A stretch of DNA of 8,879 nucleotides from an uncultured Prevotella sp. (lineage in GTDB: Bacteria; Bacteroidota; Bacteroidia; Bacteroidales; Bacteroidaceae), in the NCBI GenBank assembly GCA_945827565.1, contig CALZNR010000035.1, forward strand, positions 1 to 8,879, read 5' to 3'. Made by a program: the position numbers and the translations under genes. Positions 1 to 6,840 of the stretch are shown here, in pieces. The notes below the pieces were generated by a model. The model saw only the letters and a program-made list of their open reading frames with translations. It was not told the origin of the DNA and ran no database searches. Numbering within the stretch: position 1 is the stretch's first letter; each line of letters begins with the position of its first letter.

Positions 1-2
1 TG

Positions 3-1091
3 CGTAAGAAATGGGATGCCACATTGGAGGCAATGAAAAAGCCAGGCCCCATTGGCACGCTAAAGACCATCGAGGATTTAGACAATGCCATTTCCTATTA
101 CGGTCAACTCCAAAAACATCAGAGTGCCGATGAGATCGCCGCCACCCAGCAAGTCATACAAGCATTGGAAGCCAAGAAAAAGGCTATGCAGAGGCCGATT
201 GAGTTGGCAGGGATGCAAAAGGAAATTGACGAAATAAACGCCCTAAGTGGCCGTGAGTTCAAGGTGAAGATTAAGGGCATGGGATTTGATGCCCTCACTG
301 ACAAAATCCGCGAACTGAAAAAGGCCCTCAACGATATTGACAACCCACCGACCGAGAATCAGCGAAAGCAGATTGAGGGCATGATTGTCACATACGAGGA
401 ATGGCGCAGAAAGTCAATAAGTGCATTTGACACAGCCCGTAACGGATGGGATGGTATCAAGGGCATTGGCAACTCCATTCAGAGCATTACGGACGCGCTG
501 GAGGGTAACGGCAACGCATGGCAAAAGACTGTTGCACTCATTGATGCTTTCATCGGTTTGTATGAGGGCATCCAAGCCGTCATTGGTATCATCAATTTGT
601 TATCGGCTGCATCGTCAGCCCACGCCGTGACCAAAGGTGTTGAGGCAGGTGCAGAGACCACAGAGGCAGCGACCAGGGAGGCAGCGACCGCCGCCAATGT
701 TGCTGCATCCGTGGCCCAGATTGCGGCAAACAAATTGGAAACAGCATCGTGGGCAGAGTTGGCCGCAGCCATGACATTTGCCGCCCACGCTTACATACCA
801 TTTGCAGGTACGGCCATTGCATCCGGCATGATTGCCGCCCAGCAAGCCATGATTATTGCCGCAGGCATACCGAAGTACGAAAAGGGTGCTTTGGCATTTG
901 GCCCCACGTTGGGCATATTCGGCGAGTACGCAGGTGCAAGCCACAACCCCGAAGTCGTGGCCCCGTTAGACAAATTGCGCTCCATGATTGAGCCGTCAAG
1001 CGGTTTCAGCGGAAAGGTGGAGTTTGTCATTAAGGGCAGACGTTTGGTTGGTGTGCTGAACAAGGAAAACAAAATCAATAAACGCACGTAA
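3..1091 (+). CDS. Tape-measure protein, C-terminal part (5' end outside window)
   Basis: The frame is open from the first complete codon (position 3, CGT) to TAA at 1089-1091, so this is the last 362 codons of a longer gene. A TTG at 24 and an ATG at 33 are internal codons, not the start. Tape-measure proteins fill the tail tube, set its length and help pass DNA through the host envelope. Seen here: a charged, probably coiled N-terminal half (visible residues about 10-145), hydrophobic stretches near residues 172-203 and 247-289, and an Ala-rich segment between them. Near the end (positions about 900-989) comes a Gly-rich motif GPTLGIFGEYAGASHNPEVV followed by APLDKL. That motif is a familiar C-terminal signature of tape-measure proteins in Bacteroidota and Firmicutes phages, recalled rather than searched. 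The stop lies 2 nt before the next ATG. The family call is fairly firm; no lytic domain is visible in this part. Confidence 0.85.
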   Translation, partial: RKKWDATLEAMKKPGPIGTLKTIEDLDNAISYYGQLQKHQSADEIAATQQVIQALEAKKKAMQRPIELAGMQKEIDEINALSGREFKVKIKGMGFDALTDKIRELKKALNDIDNPPTENQRKQIEGMIVTYEEWRRKSISAFDTARNGWDGIKGIGNSIQSITDALEGNGNAWQKTVALIDAFIGLYEGIQAVIGIINLLSAASSAHAVTKGVEAGAETTEAATREAATAANVAASVAQIAANKLETASWAELAAAMTFAAHAYIPFAGTAIASGMIAAQQAMIIAAGIPKYEKGALAFGPTLGIFGEYAGASHNPEVVAPLDKLRSMIEPSSGFSGKVEFVIKGRRLVGVLNKENKINKRT

Positions 1092-1093
1092 CG

Positions 1094-3448
1094 ATGGCAA
1101 AGTATTTACGATATATGGGTGAGTTCCTGAGCCACGCAAACACCGTGTGGCGAGTGGAGATTTTGCAAGAGGCTGACAAGGCATTTGCCCGTGTCGGCCA
1201 ACTCACTTTTGAGGCAGAGGAAGCGTTGTTGATTGAGTGGAAACACATTGATAAAGAAGAGGTGTTGCACGGCAGCACGGCCACGATCCAAATTGAAAGC
1301 CCCGGCGATAGAACGTATGAGGATTTATATTCAATCGAGGTTGGGCAAATCCGCATGGACGTGTACAAGGATAATGTACTTTATTGGAGTGGCGCGTTAG
1401 ACCCAGAGTTTTACGAAGAGCCGTATGAGAGGGCCAGGCATTACGTCGTTACCCTCACATTTAGCGATTTTGGCATTTTGGGCAGATTGAAATATAATCT
1501 GTCAGGTATGCAGACGTTACACGATATTTTGATGAACGCACTGAGCCGCAGCACCATCAATTATGCAGCTTTGGACGATACGACCTATTGCAGCACATAT
1601 TTTGCCGACAGCAACGCCAAGGCCACACCATCCGCATTGTCAGTAAGGAGTGAAAATTTCTTCGATGAGGATGGTGAGGCAAGTACGTTGGAAGATGTGT
1701 TGATTGGCATATTGCAGCCGTTGGCGTTGAAGATGGTACAGCGCAATGGCAAAATCGTGGTGTATGACCTCAACGGATTGCGCCAGAACGCCCCACGCAG
1801 AGTGATTGAGTGGGATGGTGACAGCCAGACGATGGGTGTTGACAAGGTGGCCAATAACGTGAAGATTGGTTTTTCCCCGTATTCGTCGGCTAAGTTGCTG
1901 GAGGGAGAATTAGAGTACAAAGATACCTTTGATGCCTCATTAACAAATCTGACAAGCGACACAAGCGGTTGTGTGGCTGGATTGGAATATTATTCGTATT
2001 ACCACAATTATGGTGAGATACGGCAAGGAAGCAGCGTTGATTACAACCTGATTAACTTTACTATCTTTGTCAGCACCAAGGGCAAGGGATTGGCGTATTT
2101 AAGCCCGTCGGCCAAATATTGCCACATTCAGCCGATGGTGAGCGGCCCCAGCGAAGAAACGGCAATCGCATGGAGTTTTTACACGGGTGGCCACGGCTCA
2201 TTAGATACGGGATGGCCAAAACGGAAATTGAACCCCGTGGCCAATGCCGCCAATGGTATATTGATGAAAACCAACCGTGTTTTCATTCCCAAACTGAGCG
2301 ATGCCGACCGTAAGAAATACTATCTGAAACTATCATTGGAAATGCTGTTGGATGCCCGTTACAATCCATTCAACGATGCCAAGAACAATGAAGAGGACAG
2401 ATATAACAAATTCAAGGTATGGACGGGATGGGCGTTTGTACCAGTTGGCATTACGCTTTATGATAATGACGGCAATGCCATTTGCCATTACGTCAATCGG
2501 CCTAAGACCGTGACAGGAACGCAGGGCAACATATATTGGTCAACGCTCGACACCATGACCGTTTACGGCCAAGTGCCAGCCGTCAGTTGGCAGGCAGGGG
2601 AGGCCGCATTTGGCGATTGTTGGTTGGAGTATTACGACCCGTCGGATTTGGAAGATAGCGCAGGGATATTGGGTTGGCACAAGAACCGACACAACATTGG
2701 CAGACCAGACGTTTCAAGCCGAACAGGTGGCTCAACCGATGGCATGGTTGATTACAGAAAGGGTTATTTTCCATCGTGGGATTACGGCCACTTTTATATG
2801 TATGAGAGTTTTAAGGCCCAGCCAGACGGTGAGTTTATCCCGTACCCGACCAATGGTGGATATTTGGAGATTGTGGTGTACCAGGGCGTGAATTGTTACG
2901 ATTTTGGCGAAGAGCACGATTTTGATACAACGGCACAATGGAACAACAAAGGACTTTACAACAAAGTGCGTTGGTTGCTCTACAAAGCCCCCGTGTTGGA
3001 GGTGGTGCGTAAGAACCTCATATTTGACGATGCCGAGTTGGACGATGTGGAATATTCGGGCTACATCAATAAGGCCGCGAAAGAGAAAATCAGCATTGAC
3101 ACCATTTGCGGAACGGCCAACAAGGTTTGCCCCACGGCCAAAGGTATCTACCATCGTGCATCTGACAGCCTGCAAATACAGACATTGAAAAGGGCCGGTG
3201 TGACTGACCACCCCGAAAGATTGCTGATTGGTACGCTTTACAGCCAATATGCCAGCCGACACACGACGTTGGAGGGTGAGGCAGTCATTGACACGGGCGA
3301 TTTGGCCGCATACACAGAGAGAAACCAAAAAGGCAAAGTGTTCATCATAAGCGAGGAAGCGCAGGACGTGATTACGGACACGACGGATGCCGTGTTTACT
3401 GAGTTCAACGCCGATGAGTACGAAGCCATCGAAGAAGTGGAGGGTTAG
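1094..3448 (+). CDS. Tail-tip / baseplate hub-like structural protein (784 aa)
   Basis: The gene starts at ATG 1094, only 2 nt after the tape-measure stop; the in-frame ATG seven codons later would leave a larger gap. The place directly after the tape measure is where siphoviruses encode distal-tail and tail-associated (Dit/Tal-like) proteins. The N-terminus (residues 1-135) is beta-rich, with VEIL, ATIQIESPGDR, DLYSIEVGQIRMDVY and LYWSGALDPEFYEEPY stretches. Residues about 138-262 (TLHDIL, then LEDVLIGILQPLALKMVQRNGKIVVYDL, then VANNVKIGFSPYS) resemble hub segments I recall from Bacteroidota prophages. Residues about 275-640 are aromatic-rich and look like a beta-sandwich inner or insertion region. 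Residues about 640-784 form a conserved-looking closing segment with LYSQYASRH and a strongly acidic end (EYEAIEEVEG). No signal peptide, membrane segment or catalytic motif is seen. This is the only gene here ending in TAG. The structural role is likely; the exact part is inference. Confidence 0.65.
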   Translation: MAKYLRYMGEFLSHANTVWRVEILQEADKAFARVGQLTFEAEEALLIEWKHIDKEEVLHGSTATIQIESPGDRTYEDLYSIEVGQIRMDVYKDNVLYWSGALDPEFYEEPYERARHYVVTLTFSDFGILGRLKYNLSGMQTLHDILMNALSRSTINYAALDDTTYCSTYFADSNAKATPSALSVRSENFFDEDGEASTLEDVLIGILQPLALKMVQRNGKIVVYDLNGLRQNAPRRVIEWDGDSQTMGVDKVANNVKIGFSPYSSAKLLEGELEYKDTFDASLTNLTSDTSGCVAGLEYYSYYHNYGEIRQGSSVDYNLINFTIFVSTKGKGLAYLSPSAKYCHIQPMVSGPSEETAIAWSFYTGGHGSLDTGWPKRKLNPVANAANGILMKTNRVFIPKLSDADRKKYYLKLSLEMLLDARYNPFNDAKNNEEDRYNKFKVWTGWAFVPVGITLYDNDGNAICHYVNRPKTVTGTQGNIYWSTLDTMTVYGQVPAVSWQAGEAAFGDCWLEYYDPSDLEDSAGILGWHKNRHNIGRPDVSSRTGGSTDGMVDYRKGYFPSWDYGHFYMYESFKAQPDGEFIPYPTNGGYLEIVVYQGVNCYDFGEEHDFDTTAQWNNKGLYNKVRWLLYKAPVLEVVRKNLIFDDAELDDVEYSGYINKAAKEKISIDTICGTANKVCPTAKGIYHRASDSLQIQTLKRAGVTDHPERLLIGTLYSQYASRHTTLEGEAVIDTGDLAAYTERNQKGKVFIISEEAQDVITDTTDAVFTEFNADEYEAIEEVEG
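3439..3444 (+). promoter_or_regulatory. Shine-Dalgarno-like site before the 571-aa gene
   Basis: GGAGGG ends 7 nt before ATG 3452 and lies inside the last codons of the hub-like gene. It has near-ideal sequence and spacing, and is the only strong match ahead of the six visible starts. Bacteroidota usually do not rely on such sites, so it may simply reflect the VEG codons it encodes. Confidence 0.4.
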
Positions 3449-3451
3449 CGC

Positions 3452-5167
3452 ATGGATAAGAAATACACAGCAGTAACCACCAACCGCACACCGCGCCCAC
3501 GCAGTCAGAGATTGCGTGAGCAGGGCATTGGCAGCGTTGCAAGTACCGTGGTGCTGAATGGCGACACGGGGGGCAGCAGCGTACCATCTGGCGACGGCCA
3601 CACCCATGCTAACAAATCCTCGCTCGACCAGATAAGCACCGACAGCCAAGGTTATGAGTATCTGACCCGGTACGTTGAGGTGACAGACCCCGACACGGGC
3701 GAGACCTCATTGCAGCAGGTAACGGAAAAGGTCAAAGCCGGATATGCCGACATTGCCCATGACCTCACACCCGACAGCCCCGTGCGCCAACAATTCCTGA
3801 GCCGTATTACAGACGATGTGGCGCGGGGCAAAATTACCTTTGAGCAGGGATTGATTGCCGTTGGTATGGCCATATTCCAAGATGGTGCAGAGTTTGGTGA
3901 GTTCGTCAAATCTTTATATGCTGGAAAGGGCGCAGGTATTGACAAATACGGCAATGCAGAGTTTGAAAGCGTGAGGGTACGCACATACTTTGAGGCCGTT
4001 GAGTTAATCATCAACCGACTGTCAGCCATCGAGGGCGACCAATTGTTGACTGAGGCCGACACAATCGAGAGAGTTGTGGATTTGGGCGACAATTGTTATG
4101 GCCTATATTTGCACCCCAAATGGGAGGGATATTTTACCGCCCAAGCCGTCGGCAATGTGCTGAAAGGCATTATCAATAATTTGGGTGCAGTGGCATTGGG
4201 CATGACGGGCCAGGGAAACGCCGCCATGTACACCTCATGGATGAGGGTAAACAGCGTAAACCCCACGCTCAATTACATTGAGGTGACGATGTACCCCGAC
4301 GATGAGACCCCAGCCGGAAAGAACTTTTTGCCGTGCGAGTTGATGAAGATTGCCCGATGGGGCAACCAAACCGATAAGACACGCCAAAGCTGCCTTTATC
4401 TGTCAAGCACGGAGGGGCGCTTTGTGCATTTGAATGGTGTGACAAAGCCCATCATTGACAAATCCAACTATGCAGCCACCTTTGGCACGATACCAGAGTT
4501 TGTTAAGCACATGACCGACCGCGATGGAAACCCGTTACCATTGCGCGACAATCTGGATTACGTTTACATCGGTGGACTCATCGTGCAGGACGTAATAAGG
4601 GTTGATTTCCAAGGCAAGCCGATTGTTACATACGTTGATCGTGGCCAATGGTATGCAGCCGCCAATTATTATTGCGAGGCCAAGAACCTCACGACGGGCG
4701 TATGGGAAACAAGCGATGTGTGGTACATGGGTTGCAAATATCGGTGTTGCAAGAATCTGACAAAGACCGCCCCGGCATGGAACAATACCGATTGGGCAAT
4801 GGTGGAGGGCAACCCCGATTTCACGGTTGAGTTTGCCGATACTGATTACCTTTTCGACCCCGACCGATTTGCCGTTACATTGACCATCATTGCCAAACTC
4901 CACAACATTGATGTGACCTCCGACATTCTGGATGCCGATGTGATATGGACACGATACAGTGAAGATGATAAAGGCGTTGAGCGAGTGGCCAGCGATAACG
5001 CATGGGCATTGAAACGGGCAGGTGCAGGTAAATCCATAAATCTGACAGCCGCCGACGTGGATTTCAACGGGTATGTGCCAAAGATATTGAGATACACGGC
5101 CACGGTGACATTGCGCGACGGCATGGGTGAGCCAGCGGCCACGGAGAGCGTTAGTTTTGAGTTTTAA
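3452..5167 (+). CDS. Tail fibre / adhesin-like protein with CBM-like and Ig-like regions (571 aa)
   Basis: ATG 3452 lies 3 nt after the TAG of the hub-like gene, in the same frame, with GGAGGG at 3439-3444 as a possible ribosome site. Residues 1-30 are basic (RTPRPRSQRLREQG), perhaps a docking peptide. Residues 47-71 hold GDGHTHANKSSLDQIS, a motif common in phage tail-fibre and tail-spike proteins. Residues about 95-205 look helical and include GIDKYGNAEFESVRVRTYFE, a pattern I recall from Bacteroidota phage fibre proteins. Residues 210-390 form a beta-rich core (YIEVTMYPDDETPAGKNF, ARWGNQ, LIVQDVIRVDF). Residues 399-454 (WYAAANYY, VWYMGCKYRCC, PAWNNTDWAMVEG) have the Trp/Tyr/Gly/Pro spacing of small chitin-binding-like modules and four Cys (408, 428, 432, 433). 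Residues 456-571 look like one Ig-like domain. Likely role: binding host-surface or mucus glycans at the tail tip. No enzyme motif was seen; the function is inferred. Confidence 0.6.
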   Translation: MDKKYTAVTTNRTPRPRSQRLREQGIGSVASTVVLNGDTGGSSVPSGDGHTHANKSSLDQISTDSQGYEYLTRYVEVTDPDTGETSLQQVTEKVKAGYADIAHDLTPDSPVRQQFLSRITDDVARGKITFEQGLIAVGMAIFQDGAEFGEFVKSLYAGKGAGIDKYGNAEFESVRVRTYFEAVELIINRLSAIEGDQLLTEADTIERVVDLGDNCYGLYLHPKWEGYFTAQAVGNVLKGIINNLGAVALGMTGQGNAAMYTSWMRVNSVNPTLNYIEVTMYPDDETPAGKNFLPCELMKIARWGNQTDKTRQSCLYLSSTEGRFVHLNGVTKPIIDKSNYAATFGTIPEFVKHMTDRDGNPLPLRDNLDYVYIGGLIVQDVIRVDFQGKPIVTYVDRGQWYAAANYYCEAKNLTTGVWETSDVWYMGCKYRCCKNLTKTAPAWNNTDWAMVEGNPDFTVEFADTDYLFDPDRFAVTLTIIAKLHNIDVTSDILDADVIWTRYSEDDKGVERVASDNAWALKRAGAGKSINLTAADVDFNGYVPKILRYTATVTLRDGMGEPAATESVSFEF

Positions 5168-5189
5168 CATATAAGCAGCTGAATATATG
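5168..5189. other. Imperfect palindrome over the widest intergenic gap and the start codon
   Basis: The gap between the 571-aa and 386-aa genes has arms CATATA (5168-5173) and TATATG (5184-5189) around a palindromic core CAGCTG (5176-5181), with a 2-nt mismatched spacer on each side. Eighteen of 22 positions are symmetric. The right arm contains the ATG start. It could be a protein-binding site, a weak RNA structure at the start, or simply an A/T-rich leader that is symmetric by chance. Confidence 0.35.
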
Positions 5190-6347
5190 AAAACAAGAAG
5201 ATTTGATTTTAACTTTAAGCCGTTGCAGGTTAGCCGCACGATTGCGGTTGATGGCAGCGTACCGGCCCGACAGACGTATGTTGCCGAATCGGGATTGTTT
5301 ACGCCTGATTACACCCTCACGCCCCTCATTATCCAACCGCGAATCGGGCGCATGGATAAGGACGAGATTTTGACATCGGGCAGCATTAACCATCTTTTGG
5401 CTAATGTGCGTTGGTATGAGATTATTGATGGTGCTAAGACCCTCATTGAGACTACCAATGCAGATTATGAGATTACAGCAAGCGGAAACGATGCCGGACG
5501 TATTAAGGTAAAAAAGAACGCAGAGCCTCAGCACCCGATTACGCTGGAGTTTTATGCCGAGTACACCGACAGCCGTACAGGGCAGTTGTACGTCATTCAA
5601 GACACATTCCACATCATGTGCAGGAACTCCACGGCATTGCCTGAGTTGTTTTTGGATGCCGCCGACCAAACCATTTATGACCCCCTCAATGACGTGGCCG
5701 ACCAGACCGTGACCGCCAGCCTTAAATTAGGTACAAAGGAGTGTGCAGTGGCCAATCGTCTTTTCGTGTGGGAACTGTTACGCGACGATGGCACATGGTC
5801 AGTTGTAGGCGCAGAACCAGCATTGGATTATTGCATTGACGTGGCCGCCGATGGCCTCAGTGCTGTTGTGCATCGTGACCTCATGGGCGCATCTTTGGCT
5901 TTGCGTTGCAGAGCGAAATATGACCCAGAGGGCAACCCAGCAGCCATTACGCTCAACGATAGAAGCCCCTGCAAAGTGGTGGAGTTTGTGCGTCGAATCC
6001 ACAAGTATGATTTTGACATCGTAGATTGCCCCGTGAATATCCCCAGCGGAATGTTGGCTATTGCCCCACGCGCATCTATTTATGACACCCACGGAGAGAT
6101 TGCCAACCCCGAAAGGGAGTTGTTGGTGCTTTGGTATGTGGCGACAAACAAGGCCAGCGGTGCATTGTCGTACAGCCTCATTGCCCACGGCCAAGAGCCT
6201 GATATGTTATCCACGTCAGCCATGAACGCCCAATTTGGTGCAGTGTACGGCATTGACGTTAAGGACATCGGCCCCGTGGCAGCATGGGAAGATGGCGACG
6301 GAAAGTTGTTTGAAGACGGCGACGGAAACATCATTTTAATTCACTAA
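5187..6347 (+). CDS. Ig-like repeat phage structural protein, EDGDG C-terminus (386 aa)
   Basis: The start ATG 5187 follows a 19-nt gap, the largest in the window; the leader is A/T-rich with no Shine-Dalgarno motif. The N-terminus is basic and aromatic (MKTRRFDFNFKPLQVSR) and is followed by GLFTPDYTLTPLIIQPRI, a phrase I associate with Bacteroidota prophage proteins of unknown function. Three probable beta-sandwich (Ig-like) domains follow at about residues 61-147, 150-268 and 270-366. Each has alternating hydrophobic strands and a Trp in the expected core position (RWYEIID, FVWELLRDDGTW, LVLWYVA). The protein ends in two copies of an eight-residue unit (EDGDGKLF, EDGDGNII). The gene closes with two in-frame stops, TAA TAA. 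It probably decorates the tail or a fibre, or helps adhesion. The gene is not known to me by name; the domain limits are estimates. Confidence 0.55.
   Translation: MKTRRFDFNFKPLQVSRTIAVDGSVPARQTYVAESGLFTPDYTLTPLIIQPRIGRMDKDEILTSGSINHLLANVRWYEIIDGAKTLIETTNADYEITASGNDAGRIKVKKNAEPQHPITLEFYAEYTDSRTGQLYVIQDTFHIMCRNSTALPELFLDAADQTIYDPLNDVADQTVTASLKLGTKECAVANRLFVWELLRDDGTWSVVGAEPALDYCIDVAADGLSAVVHRDLMGASLALRCRAKYDPEGNPAAITLNDRSPCKVVEFVRRIHKYDFDIVDCPVNIPSGMLAIAPRASIYDTHGEIANPERELLVLWYVATNKASGALSYSLIAHGQEPDMLSTSAMNAQFGAVYGIDVKDIGPVAAWEDGDGKLFEDGDGNIILIH
6288..6335 (+). repeat. 24-bp tandem repeat coding for EDGDG(K/N) units
   Basis: Two adjacent 24-bp units at 6288-6311 and 6312-6335 both begin GAAGA(T/C)GGCGACGGAAA and encode EDGDGKLF and EDGDGNII at the very end of the 386-aa Ig-like protein. 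The first 17 bases differ at one wobble position; the last bases of each unit diverge. Confidence 0.8.
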
Positions 6348-6363
6348 TAAAAATATCGAGATT
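6348..6363 (+). other. Short A-rich leader with second stop codon
   Basis: The 16-nt gap before the 157-aa gene begins with a second in-frame TAA directly after the first, then runs A/T-rich to ATG 6364 with no Shine-Dalgarno motif. A/T-rich leaders of this kind are usual for Bacteroidota translation starts. No hairpin or terminator is seen. Confidence 0.5.
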
Positions 6364-6837
6364 ATGGCACGTTACATTAAAGCAAATCCGAAAGTTGCAG
6401 CTTATTTGCATCTGGAAAATGACCGTCTGAAACTGAAAGATGGCAATTACATTCTTTGGCAGGGCGATATGACAGCATTTGGCCCATTGCCTATGCTCAA
6501 CGAGACATTAACGCAGATTGGCGGCATTGCCCTCATGCCCCATGAGGCCAAGCAAGAGCAGGATGGAAAGTACAACCGACCTTTGCCCGTGGCCACCGAT
6601 GAGCGTTTCATCATGGATGAGGCCAAGGCAGACCCCGAACCACAGACGGGTAATGAGGCAGAAGCCGTGACCAATGAAAACGGAGAGGGCCAGGTCCCAG
6701 CAGCAGCCAGCACCGAAGAGCCAACAGACGATGAGGGCGATGGCGATACCTACGAAGAGCCAACCGAAGCGAAAGCCGAAGCGAAAGCCGAGGGCGAGAG
6801 TGAGGCAACCGAATCTGACAACTCCAAAACAGAATAA
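6364..6837 (+). CDS. Small phage protein with conserved head and acidic disordered tail (157 aa)
   Basis: ATG 6364 follows a 16-nt A-rich gap. Residues 1-83 look folded (ARYIKANPKVAAYLHLEND, then DGNYILWQGDM, then LTQIGGIALMPHEAKQEQDG) and resemble a short conserved protein I recall next to Ig-like genes in Bacteroidota prophages, of unknown function. From residue 84 to the end the protein changes character: 25 Asp/Glu against 4 Lys and no Arg, a single aromatic (Tyr130), and many Ala, Thr, Pro and Gly. That part is almost surely disordered. It contains EEPT twice and a perfect two-copy EAKA repeat. The stop is TAA, followed by GCC and the next ATG in the same frame. It could be a chaperone-like, linker or small virion protein; I cannot choose between these. 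Confidence 0.55.
   Translation: MARYIKANPKVAAYLHLENDRLKLKDGNYILWQGDMTAFGPLPMLNETLTQIGGIALMPHEAKQEQDGKYNRPLPVATDERFIMDEAKADPEPQTGNEAEAVTNENGEGQVPAAASTEEPTDDEGDGDTYEEPTEAKAEAKAEGESEATESDNSKTE
6766..6789 (+). repeat. Perfect 12-bp direct repeat in acidic tail
   Basis: GAAGCGAAAGCC occurs twice in a row and encodes EAKA-EAKA in the disordered tail of the 157-aa protein. Because the copies are identical it could gain or lose units in frame. Confidence 0.85.
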
Positions 6838-6840
6838 GCC

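Noticed and set aside
2732..3649. Long 305-codon open frame on the - strand
   Set aside because: It lies opposite the end of the 784-aa gene and the start of the 571-aa gene, which share one frame, so the antisense frame stays open across both. The protein is Cys/His/Val-rich with no recognisable domain, and both + strand genes are much better supported.
5168..5186. Intergenic terminator or Bacteroidota-type promoter
   Set aside because: No GC-rich stem followed by a T run, and no clear TAnnTTTG-type -7 box in the 19-nt gap; genes on both sides are likely co-transcribed.
4535..5239. 234-codon open frame on the - strand
   Set aside because: Antisense shadow of the 571-aa gene and the start of the 386-aa gene; no domain, no leader, and biased composition from reverse reading.
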